Source of the DNA: Candidatus Woesearchaeota archaeon
Lineage (GTDB): Archaea; Nanobdellota; Nanobdellia; Woesearchaeales; WAPY01
Reading direction: 5' to 3'
DNA length: 9,950 nt
Assembly (NCBI GenBank): GCA_015520525.1
Contig: WAPY01000038.1
Location: 1 to 9,950, forward strand
Shown here one piece after another: positions 1-6,217 of this stretch (within the stretch, counting starts at the first letter, position 1; every line of letters begins with the position of its first letter). The position numbers and the translations under genes are program-made. Under the pieces are notes generated by a model that searched no databases, was not told the DNA's origin, and saw only the letters and a program-made list of their open reading frames with translations.

Positions 1-68
1 AAAATATTCTAATATATGTTATTGAAATTTAGTTTAAATAAGTTTCGATTAGTGAATTAATGTTCAGA
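1..68. other. AT-rich flank downstream of the antiporter gene
   Basis: This short stretch follows the TAG stop of the antiporter gene and runs to the window edge. It is very AT-rich. I see no open frame, no clear hairpin and no long T tract on the minus strand apart from a TTTT at the edge. It contains TATA-like words on the minus strand (ATTTAAAC near 33-40 and ATATATTA near 10-17), which could serve a gene beyond the edge, but such words are frequent by chance in sequence this AT-rich. Confidence 0.4.
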
Positions 69-1769
69 CTAAATTTGAGTATTCTCTCTTTTTAAAGGAT
101 GGAAGCTTGCCATGTGCTTCCTCCTCTTCAGCTCTTGAATATGCTTTATTCTCTCAACAACAAGACTCTTGAAGTCTTGAGAGAATTTCTCAACAAGAAG
201 AGCAGCATAATCTCCACCTAAGAAGTGAGGCACAATAACATAATCTGCCCCTAAATCATAAAATTGAAGAGCATCATCCAAATGTATTGCCGTTAAAAAA
301 ACAAACGCCTTGGGATTGTTCTGCTTAACAAACTTAAGGATGAACAAGTTATCTTCAGGGTCTGGCAGGGTTGATATAACCAACTTCGCCTTCGTAATCT
401 TAATCTTATCCAAAACTTCCGGGTCTGTGGCATCGCCATAAACACACTGAATATTTTGAGTCATGAGAAGGTCAATAACCTCAGGGTCATAATCGACAAC
501 AGCAAAATTAACATTGAGCTTTCTTAGAGTTCTCAAGATGCTGTAGCCCATTCTATTACAACCCAATAAGACAACATCAAAGTGTTCCTTAGTCAAGTTC
601 CCAAGCTTCTTTGGATTGTTCTCAAATATTTTAAGATGCTTAGAGAGAACCTTAAACAAACTTCTGTCAAACTTCAGGAGGTAAGTTGTTATAATAATTG
701 TAGTAACTGTTATTACAATTATCAGAGAAGAAATATCATTCGGAAGCTGATGCAGGCTTAAACCTTGATAGGCTAAAACAAGAGAGAACTCACTTGTCTG
801 AGATAAGGAGATTGAACTTAAGAAAGAGGTTTTCCTCTCATAACCAAACAGAGAAGTTATCAAAAATACAATGAAAGGCTTTACAAGGACGATAAGCAAC
901 AATATTACAATTAGAGGTTTCACGAACAGAGAAATGCTTGATAATGTAAGCTCCAATCCTAAAGATGTAAAGAAGAGAGCAACAAAGAAATCTCTAATTG
1001 AAGACATCCTGCCGAGAATCTCAAACTTATAAGGAGTGTTCGCAAGAAGCAGGCCGGCAAGGAAGGCTCCTATCACCATGGACAATTGAAGCTCCACAGC
1101 CAAGAATATAAAAGAAAAACAAACAGCCAAGGACAGTAGGAGGAGAAGTTCAGCGGACTTAGCCGCAAACTTAAATACTGAAGGAAGCACAAAATTCAAG
1201 ATATACATGAGGATTATCAACAGCATGAGTTTTACAGAAACTATGAGAACGCTCTGCAATGAAAAAGAATCTGCGACAGTGAGAAATGACAAGGCAAGTA
1301 TTGCAGCAATATCCTGGAACAAAAGAATGCCAATAGCAATTTTTCCGTGGAGGGTATCTATCTCCTCCCTATCATAAAGAAGTTTAACCACTATCATTGT
1401 GCTGCTGAAAGCAACGACTAACGCAAGGTAGAAAGAGACAATCTTGCTGAAGCCCAAGTATTGAGAAACAGCAAAGCCTATAAAACCTGTAACCAAAACT
1501 TGAATGGCGCCGCCCAGCAAGGAGACTTTAATGAAATTTCTTATTTTCTTAAAATCAAGCTCAAGCCCAACTGTAAAGAGCATAAATGCAATCCCCAGTT
1601 GAGATAAAGGCATAATTATGCTCTTATCTGTGATTATGTTCAACTTTAAAAGAACAAAACCTGCAAGTATGTAAGCAGGGATTACCGGCTGTTTAAGAAG
1701 CCTCGCGAGGTAAATAAACAGCGAAGAAAGAACAATTATAACGCCAATGTCAAAAAGCAGGGATTCCAT
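69..1769 (-). CDS. KefB/KefC-like CPA2 cation:proton antiporter with RCK (TrkA-N) domain
   Basis: This 566-residue inner-membrane protein most likely exchanges K+ (or Na+) for protons. Residues 1-365 are a CPA2 Na+/H+ exchanger domain with about a dozen hydrophobic helices. The FSST at 121-124, the GILLFQDIA at 147-155 and the GAFLAGLLLANTPY at 234-247 are typical family blocks. Q152-D153 is the Gln-Asp pair found in Kef-type K+/H+ antiporters, unlike the Asp-Asp pair of NhaA/NapA, so K+ is the best substrate guess. SLSQTSEFSLVLA at 321-333 is another conserved block. Residues 397-520 are a Rossmann RCK_N domain with the loop G403-CNRM-G408, acidic D426 after strand 2, and GDAT at 445-448, so NAD(H) or nucleotide gating is expected. 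The length is normal for the family. The ATG at 1769 has no SD, and a TATA box about 25 bases upstream implies a leaderless transcript. The ion specificity is inferred, not shown. Confidence 0.93.
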   Translation of the reverse strand: MESLLFDIGVIIVLSSLFIYLARLLKQPVIPAYILAGFVLLKLNIITDKSIIMPLSQLGIAFMLFTVGLELDFKKIRNFIKVSLLGGAIQVLVTGFIGFAVSQYLGFSKIVSFYLALVVAFSSTMIVVKLLYDREEIDTLHGKIAIGILLFQDIAAILALSFLTVADSFSLQSVLIVSVKLMLLIILMYILNFVLPSVFKFAAKSAELLLLLSLAVCFSFIFLAVELQLSMVIGAFLAGLLLANTPYKFEILGRMSSIRDFFVALFFTSLGLELTLSSISLFVKPLIVILLLIVLVKPFIVFLITSLFGYERKTSFLSSISLSQTSEFSLVLAYQGLSLHQLPNDISSLIIVITVTTIIITTYLLKFDRSLFKVLSKHLKIFENNPKKLGNLTKEHFDVVLLGCNRMGYSILRTLRKLNVNFAVVDYDPEVIDLLMTQNIQCVYGDATDPEVLDKIKITKAKLVISTLPDPEDNLFILKFVKQNNPKAFVFLTAIHLDDALQFYDLGADYVIVPHFLGGDYAALLVEKFSQDFKSLVVERIKHIQELKRRKHMASFHPLKRENTQI

Positions 1770-1789
1770 AATACAAAAGAATCCGCTTA

Positions 1790-1798
1790 ACTTTTAAT
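1790..1798 (-). promoter_or_regulatory. TATA box for the antiporter gene (leaderless)
   Basis: Read on the minus strand this is ATTAAAAGT, centred about 25 bases before the ATG at 1769. Archaeal transcription starts about 25 bases downstream of the TATA centre, so the start site would fall at or next to the ATG. No SD sequence lies before that ATG. A second A/T-rich word at 1801-1810 sits too far upstream to fit a leaderless start. Confidence 0.5.
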
Positions 1799-1843
1799 TG
1801 TTTTTAATTATTTTAAAGTAACAAGGCATTAATAAAATCGCCG

Positions 1844-2701
1844 TTAAGATTTTTCTATGTTGAAGCTTCCGGGAGGCATCAACGATAGGAGGACATCGTG
1901 AAGCCTGCCTGAAGATATTTTCTCGCTGTTAACTTCCACAGCCTCTAAAGAGTTAACATTCTTGCCGAGAAGAATCTTTATAATTCTCTTAACCGCATCG
2001 CTCTTTTTAATTGAGCCTGGTGTAAGAACAACATACTTCTTGCACAAGGAGCTCACATAATCCTGAGTAAATATGATAATTGAGTCTCCAGAACCCTTAA
2101 CGCCGGCGGAAAGCTCCAGCTTAACCGTCAAGAAATTTCTCTTTCCGTAAACCATAAAAGAACCTCTGCTCAAATACTCTCCAGCCTTAGCCTTCTTTGT
2201 TATCTGCTCGGGACGCACATAAAACACATCAGTATAAACCAAATTCAGGGACCACGCCTTAGAATATGAAGCTGTCAACTGAGCAGTCGATTCAATATCC
2301 TCCTTAATTTTCTTCAATTCTTCATCTGAATAAAACTTGTCAAGCTTGAGAATAAAGAAGGGAGATCCAGGAGCTTCAGTGTGAAAGACGAGGTCATTTT
2401 TTGAAAGATACTTCTTTATAATCAGCTCGTTTGAACCTGCATCTTTAGCACCGACAACTAAAAAACCATGCTGTGTGAAAAACCATCTGAACTTTGTAAA
2501 CCAAGAATGCTGAAGCTCAAGCTCTGAATGCTTCTTCTTAACTTTCGCCTTCTTACTGTTGATGCTCGACAATTTCTTGCTCATAATTTCAACAGTTCTT
2601 TCAGCCCCTTCCACCTTCTTCTTCAATAATTTAGCGTGCTGAAAGTAGAAAGCAGCGTTCTCATCAACAGTCTTATTAAGATCAATTATGATATTTACCA
2701 T
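1844..2701 (-). CDS. NFACT-R domain protein: C-terminal half of an Rqc2/NEMF-type factor
   Basis: This 285-residue cytoplasmic protein belongs to the NFACT (FbpA/RqcH/Rqc2/NEMF) group, whose members bind ribosomal subunits carrying stalled nascent chains. Residues 5-63 match the segment of full-length NFACT beginning with the ENA..YF..AK pattern (E14-N15-A16) and form a charged coiled coil. Residues 67-190 are NFACT-R (DUF814): W67F, FRWFFTQHGFLVVGAKDAG near 71-89, N91-E92, H107, and then the Y161-V-R-P...AGEYLSRGSFMV...GKRNFL block. The end (LMPPGSFNIE, 274-283) resembles the LPPG tail of archaeal NFACT proteins. The N-terminal NFACT-N and helix-hairpin-helix parts, which carry the tRNA-contacting residues, are absent. 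The gene starts 9 bases after the zinc-ribbon stop, so the two are co-transcribed. The split could be genuine, with the other half elsewhere, or this could be a stand-alone NFACT-R protein like eukaryotic CCDC25. Confidence 0.88.
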   Translation of the reverse strand: MVNIIIDLNKTVDENAAFYFQHAKLLKKKVEGAERTVEIMSKKLSSINSKKAKVKKKHSELELQHSWFTKFRWFFTQHGFLVVGAKDAGSNELIIKKYLSKNDLVFHTEAPGSPFFILKLDKFYSDEELKKIKEDIESTAQLTASYSKAWSLNLVYTDVFYVRPEQITKKAKAGEYLSRGSFMVYGKRNFLTVKLELSAGVKGSGDSIIIFTQDYVSSLCKKYVVLTPGSIKKSDAVKRIIKILLGKNVNSLEAVEVNSEKISSGRLHDVLLSLMPPGSFNIEKS

Positions 2702-2705
2702 GAGA

Positions 2706-2712
2706 CAACCTC
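2706..2712 (-). promoter_or_regulatory. Ribosome binding site of the NFACT-R gene, over the previous stop
   Basis: GAGGTTG on the minus strand lies 4 bases before the ATG at 2701, with the GAGG core 7 bases away. It shares its first bases with the TGA stop of the zinc-ribbon gene (2711-2713). This supports the ATG at 2701 and translational coupling with the upstream gene. Confidence 0.6.
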
Positions 2713-2863
2713 AATCTTTAACAACTTTAATTATTGCGGAGCTTACCTCAAATGATTTTCCGCAATAAACACAAACCTTCCTCTTGCCTTTAACAAACTT
2801 GGTTTTTGACGAGTAAAGCATCTCGTGACCGCAGTGCGGACATTTCACTTTGAAAACAGGCAT
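2711..2863 (-). CDS. Small zinc-ribbon protein, 50 residues
   Basis: This is a short gene read directly from the sequence. The product runs from MPVFKVKCPHCG to a C-terminal KVVKD. It has two CxxC knuckles, C8-PH-C11 and C31-VY-C34, each followed by glycine (CPHCG and CVYCG), separated by 19 residues rich in lysine. That layout is a one-zinc treble-clef or rubredoxin-like ribbon. Basic residues between the knuckles (KTKFVKGKRK, 20-29) suit RNA or ribosome contact, which is inference. It is the first gene of an operon: a TATA box sits about 27 bases upstream, there is no SD, and the NFACT-R gene follows after 9 bases. The pairing suggests a shared role in translation or nascent-chain quality control. 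I do not recognise a named family. It could also be a transcription-related ribbon, but it has no further domain. Confidence 0.85.
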   Translation of the reverse strand: MPVFKVKCPHCGHEMLYSSKTKFVKGKRKVCVYCGKSFEVSSAIIKVVKD

Positions 2864-2885
2864 AATAAAGAGATAATCACTAAAA

Positions 2886-2895
2886 GTTTTTAAAA
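2886..2895 (-). promoter_or_regulatory. TATA box for the zinc-ribbon/NFACT-R operon (leaderless)
   Basis: TTTTAAAAAC on the minus strand is centred about 27 bases before the ATG at 2863. The 22 bases between it and the ATG contain no SD, so a leaderless transcript is expected. It lies in the 41-base gap after the platform-protein stop, which marks a break between the pilus cluster and this operon. Confidence 0.55.
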
Positions 2896-2904
2896 TTGTT
2901 TATT

Positions 2905-3801
2905 TCAAATCAAAAGCTGAGACAAGGTAAGTAAGAAAAATGAAGCGACCATCAGGATTATAGAATGCTTAAGACCATATTTGGCGCTTCCTTCTGTCAT
3001 CAAACCCATAACTATGCCCGTGAAAAAAGCCTGTATTAAGGCGAGCATCAAGAAGATTCCATTGGTGCTCACGAACCAGTTCTGCGCAGAGCTAACAAAA
3101 GAGCTGAACGATGAGAAATTAATTCTGGCTGATGAAGTTGGTCCAAATGAGAGACCAAGACCACCTAAAGAGTTCGAGCCGACCTTAGCCATATAAGGTA
3201 TGAGAAAGCTCTGAATAACAATAAGGACAATGATGAAAACAAAAAATATGATGTAATTCTGAACAATTTGAGAATGCATAACTGACTCCCTCTTATTCTT
3301 TAACTCTTGAATCTGGACTAGAGAATCAGTAACTGCTCCAAGAACATCCTCAATAGAACCGCCCGCCTTTTCCGCTTCAATAACTGTTGAGATTGCTTTC
3401 ATAACAATTGGATTATGAGTTGACCTTGCAAAATTATTAAAGGCTCTGTGGAAAGGAACCCCCCACTCGAGCTGGTACTTCAATTTTTGAACATAAGGAG
3501 TGAGCATGCCATAATCAGCGTCAGCAGCTTGAATAGCCGCGCTGACAACAGGAATACCTGATTTAACATTGCCGACAAAGTTTCTAACAAAGTTGGGAAA
3601 GTTGCTTTGAATCTCAGATTGAAGCTTAGTCTCGTGAAGGATGTCAAGGAAAAACTGAGACAAAGCAACTAAAACAGAAATCCCCGCAAACAAGGAGAAT
3701 AAAGGAGTTTTAGAGAAGAGGACGAAACTAACAAAGAAAAGAACCAACCCCATTCCAATAGCAAAATAATGCCTTTCCTCCAAGTGAATGTTTATGTTCA
3801 T
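2905..3801 (-). CDS. TadC/GspF-like type IV pilus platform membrane protein (compact)
   Basis: This 298-residue integral membrane protein belongs to the T2SSF superfamily, which forms the membrane platform on which the assembly ATPase acts. Hydrophobic helices are seen near 11-29, 33-53, 178-203, 246-268 and 276-296. The cytoplasmic T2SSF helical domain lies at 62-175, with the typical FPNFVRNFVGNVKSGIPVVS at 68-87, the W113-G114-x-P-F stretch and E144-KAGGS-I150-E-D. A Ser/Gly/Phe-rich loop at 204-245 lies between helices 3 and 4, probably outside the cell. It follows the larger platform gene by 8 bases, and its SD AGGTGG covers the TAG stop of that gene. Having two platform proteins is usual for Tad-like and some archaeal pilus systems, where they may pair as TadB/TadC do. 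It is the last gene before a new promoter. Confidence 0.9.
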   Translation of the reverse strand: MNINIHLEERHYFAIGMGLVLFFVSFVLFSKTPLFSLFAGISVLVALSQFFLDILHETKLQSEIQSNFPNFVRNFVGNVKSGIPVVSAAIQAADADYGMLTPYVQKLKYQLEWGVPFHRAFNNFARSTHNPIVMKAISTVIEAEKAGGSIEDVLGAVTDSLVQIQELKNKRESVMHSQIVQNYIIFFVFIIVLIVIQSFLIPYMAKVGSNSLGGLGLSFGPTSSARINFSSFSSFVSSAQNWFVSTNGIFLMLALIQAFFTGIVMGLMTEGSAKYGLKHSIILMVASFFLLTLSQLLI

Positions 3802-3805
3802 TAAA

Positions 3806-3811
3806 CCACCT
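3806..3811 (-). promoter_or_regulatory. Ribosome binding site over the stop of the upstream platform gene
   Basis: AGGTGG on the minus strand lies 4 bases before the ATG at 3801 and overlaps the TAG stop (3810-3812) of the preceding gene. It supports the ATG at 3801 and suggests that a ribosome finishing the first platform protein can restart on the second. Confidence 0.6.
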
Positions 3812-6011
3812 AAACAGATGACCTTATCATTTTAACAACTATAATAAAGAGCACATTGAGGGCGGGTATTGCAACATAAGTACCCAAAGCCATCAAGGCG
3901 CCGACGCTTAACCCTCCAAAACTTCCTCCAATCAACTGCATCAGAGACATTGAAGCAACCATAAGCAAAGGAGCAGCTATCAACACAGCAGTATAAATAT
4001 CCGACAGTGTTGAGACTGTGGAATTATACTTTTCTATTTCAAGCTTGTAAATGTTCAAAGCTTCATCAGCCTTCTGCTTCAAATAACCATCTAACTTCTC
4101 ACCTGAATTTATGGTTAAGATTATGCCTTGAAGAAGGTCTTTAAAAAATTCGTCGGGAGTTAAAGAAGCAACTGACTTTACAGCAACAAGGAAATCAATT
4201 CCAAACACTTCAACATAATTGACAATCCTCGCCAGCTCTTTCGAAACTTCGCCATACTCATTTTTGTTGGCAACAATTTTGAAGATTGTCAAAGGGGGAA
4301 GGTCCGCAGAAGCAACAGCTGCCATTTGATTTATTGCAAAAGGCAGGTTCTTCCTCAAATCTTTTTTCTTCTCCGAGATTAAGGATGATGGGTAATAATA
4401 AAACACCAAGAAAACTAATGTGGATGCAACAAGAGAAACAAGCAGTGACTTAGCCAAGCTTACCAAGAAGGATGATGAAACAATTAAAAAGATAACAAAG
4501 GAAATAACGAAAGAGAGTAATGACGAGAGAATCATAAAGAACAGCATTATATTTATGTATGTATTTGACAGCAGGGGAATCTCGGCAGACCTCAACTTCT
4601 TATAAAAGTTCCTAAAGAAATCTGGGTAGGCGGAAAGCAGATGAGTTGATAATCCCCTAACCATAAGATTAGACAAAGAAGAGATTGTACTTGTCGTATA
4701 AGACTTGTATTTCCTAACTGGAACTGCAACCTTGGAAATTTCTTCAACCTCCTCCTTCAAAGCAGGAGTGAGTATTTTATTGCTTTTTTCCTTAGCTTTT
4801 AACAATTCAACAGCCACTGGAACAACATTCTTATTTGAAACCAACTTTTCATTGTTAATCCTCAACTTCCGCATTGTTGGTTTAGAATGAAGCTTCTTCA
4901 AGAATACACCGAAAGCATTCAAATTTTCTTTAATTGATTCTTCAGATTTATTCTTCCTGCCTGATTTAATTTTCTCCTGCTTAGCATTCTTGCCTTTTTC
5001 AAATTTATAAAACTCCTTCTTCTCCTCAACAACAGGGATTTCTTTATTTAACTCGAGGCGTGCTTTCTCAGGCACGAACTTCTTTTCAGCATTAACTTTT
5101 TTCGGAGAAATATTAATAGGCTTCACCTTAACTCCTCCCTTTTGAGATAAAGGAACCTTTCTTATTTTAGGCTTAACAGGATTCTCAATTTTCCTTTCAA
5201 CAGTCAACTTTGAAAAATCAATTTTCTTCTGCCCGGCATGTTTCTCCGATATAGTCTGCTCTGGAACAGCTTTCTTAACAAGGGGCTTGCCTTCTTTACT
5301 TTCTAAATTAACAGCGCTTTTCTCTACAACGCCTTTCTCCCGTTTAAAAACAACTTCTCCTTTGCCAACACTTGCCTTCTTAACAGGCTCGAGCGCAAGA
5401 TTAAATCTTGACTTATGAAAGAGATTGTAAAAGAACGAATGGCTTGCTTTTCCACTAATTTGAGCAGGAACAACTTCTACTCTTTTAGCTTGCTTAATGT
5501 TAACATTACTCCTAACTGCTTCTTCTTTTGCTGATTCTTTAACTTCTTTATAAATAGGCCTTTTAGAAATTTCAACCTTCTCAGCTTTAACTCTCTTCTG
5601 AAGATTCTCTGCAATTTCTTTCTGCATTTCTTTCTTCGTTTCTCCAATTGAGACCTTCCTTGATTTTTTCTCTTCAATACTTTCAGGCAAAGTTTTCTTT
5701 ACCTCGGCAGGCTTAACAACGGTCGGTTTAAGGTTGTCTTCATAAACATCTGCTATTAATGAATCAAGGAAGATGAGCATTTGTTTAACCAAGGTATATG
5801 CGTAAAGACTTTGCTCCTGCCTAATCTCCCTTATTGTCCTGCTGTCTAAGAGTTTTGACTCTTCAAGCTTAAACTCCTCATAAGTCAGCTCTTTACTTTT
5901 ATACTTATTTGACAATCTCTTCCATTTAGAAAGAAGGCGGTTGTAAAAGGAAGTAACTTCAATGAACTCATCCATCAACTCATTAATCCTCTCAAGCTTC
6001 CTGTTGATCAT
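3810..6011 (-). CDS. TadC/GspF-like platform protein with a 440-residue charged N-terminal extension
   Basis: This is a 733-residue membrane protein whose C-terminal 290 residues are a T2SSF platform domain. The core starts near 440 and has hydrophobic helices near 484-510 and 512-538, the archaeal block DLRKNLPFAINQMAAVASAD at 551-570 followed by LPPLTIFKIV, the helical cytoplasmic domain to about 668, and helices near 670-692 and 700-727. Residues 1-95 are predicted helical, with the charged stretch LERINELMDEFIEV at 6-19. Residues 96-440 are low-complexity, rich in Lys, Glu and Val/Pro, without hydrophobic helices, so probably disordered in the cytoplasm. Platform proteins of this family are usually about 280-350 residues per unit, so the extension more than doubles the protein. 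The start overlaps the 66-residue gene by ATGA and has GAGG 9 bases upstream. The extension may tether the ATPase or regulate assembly; that is inference. Confidence 0.9.
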   Translation of the reverse strand: MINRKLERINELMDEFIEVTSFYNRLLSKWKRLSNKYKSKELTYEEFKLEESKLLDSRTIREIRQEQSLYAYTLVKQMLIFLDSLIADVYEDNLKPTVVKPAEVKKTLPESIEEKKSRKVSIGETKKEMQKEIAENLQKRVKAEKVEISKRPIYKEVKESAKEEAVRSNVNIKQAKRVEVVPAQISGKASHSFFYNLFHKSRFNLALEPVKKASVGKGEVVFKREKGVVEKSAVNLESKEGKPLVKKAVPEQTISEKHAGQKKIDFSKLTVERKIENPVKPKIRKVPLSQKGGVKVKPINISPKKVNAEKKFVPEKARLELNKEIPVVEEKKEFYKFEKGKNAKQEKIKSGRKNKSEESIKENLNAFGVFLKKLHSKPTMRKLRINNEKLVSNKNVVPVAVELLKAKEKSNKILTPALKEEVEEISKVAVPVRKYKSYTTSTISSLSNLMVRGLSTHLLSAYPDFFRNFYKKLRSAEIPLLSNTYINIMLFFMILSSLLSFVISFVIFLIVSSSFLVSLAKSLLVSLVASTLVFLVFYYYPSSLISEKKKDLRKNLPFAINQMAAVASADLPPLTIFKIVANKNEYGEVSKELARIVNYVEVFGIDFLVAVKSVASLTPDEFFKDLLQGIILTINSGEKLDGYLKQKADEALNIYKLEIEKYNSTVSTLSDIYTAVLIAAPLLMVASMSLMQLIGGSFGGLSVGALMALGTYVAIPALNVLFIIVVKMIRSSV

Positions 6012-6208
6012 GAGAAGTTACCTCTCAACTTCTTCGAGAGATTATTGAGCTCATCCCTAAGGATTACAGCTTTCTTGAGGAACTCCTCTTTGACAAGCTC
6101 ATAATCAACAGAGTTCTTGTTAGAGTTTAGAATAGCTTCTGTCAAAAAGTTTAATTCATCAACTTTTTCCTTCAAATTCTCAAGAGTTTTTGAATTTTTA
6201 TCCGGCAT
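6008..6208 (-). CDS. Small helical protein between ATPase and platform genes, 66 residues
   Basis: This is a small soluble protein, almost wholly charged and helical by composition, with no hydrophobic segment, cysteine or signal peptide. I do not recognise its family. Residues 10-25 and 33-61 have spaced Leu/Val/Ile residues that would form a short coiled coil or helical hairpin. It is bracketed tightly: it starts 4 bases after the ATPase stop, with AGGTGA as its SD, and its TGA overlaps the ATG of the long platform protein as ATGA. That placement makes it a likely real gene. Its pattern V16-D-E-L-x-x-L-T23 and Y36-E-x-V-K resembles M13-D-E-F-x-x-V-T20 and Y44-E-x-F-K at the start of the neighbouring platform extension, so it may be a related helical module that binds the ATPase or the platform. 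That role is inference. Confidence 0.72.
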   Translation of the reverse strand: MPDKNSKTLENLKEKVDELNFLTEAILNSNKNSVDYELVKEEFLKKAVILRDELNNLSKKLRGNFS

Positions 6209-6211
6209 GAG

Positions 6212-6217
6212 CTCACC
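6212..6217 (-). promoter_or_regulatory. Ribosome binding site built on the ATPase stop codon
   Basis: GGTGAG on the minus strand contains the TGA stop of the ATPase gene (6213-6215) and lies 3 bases before the ATG at 6208. It matches the archaeal anti-SD core and is the best evidence that the 66-residue gene is translated. Confidence 0.6.

Noticed and set aside
3105..3150. C/D-box-like words (CGATGAGA ... CTGATGAAG) on the plus strand
   Set aside because: The D boxes are not proper CTGA at the right spacing and the site is antisense within a coding region, so a guide RNA is not supported.
3166..3182. tRNA T-arm-like bases (AGAGTTCGAGCCG)
   Set aside because: No acceptor stem, D-arm or anticodon arm can be placed around it, and it lies inside the platform gene.
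4420..4890. Two 61-codon plus-strand frames opposite the platform gene
   Set aside because: Both are antisense to a clear membrane-protein gene and have no SD or promoter.
5477..5677. 66-codon Lys/Arg-rich minus-strand frame
   Set aside because: It is a shifted frame inside the Lys/Glu-rich linker of the platform protein, and its composition simply reflects the A/G-rich codons there.
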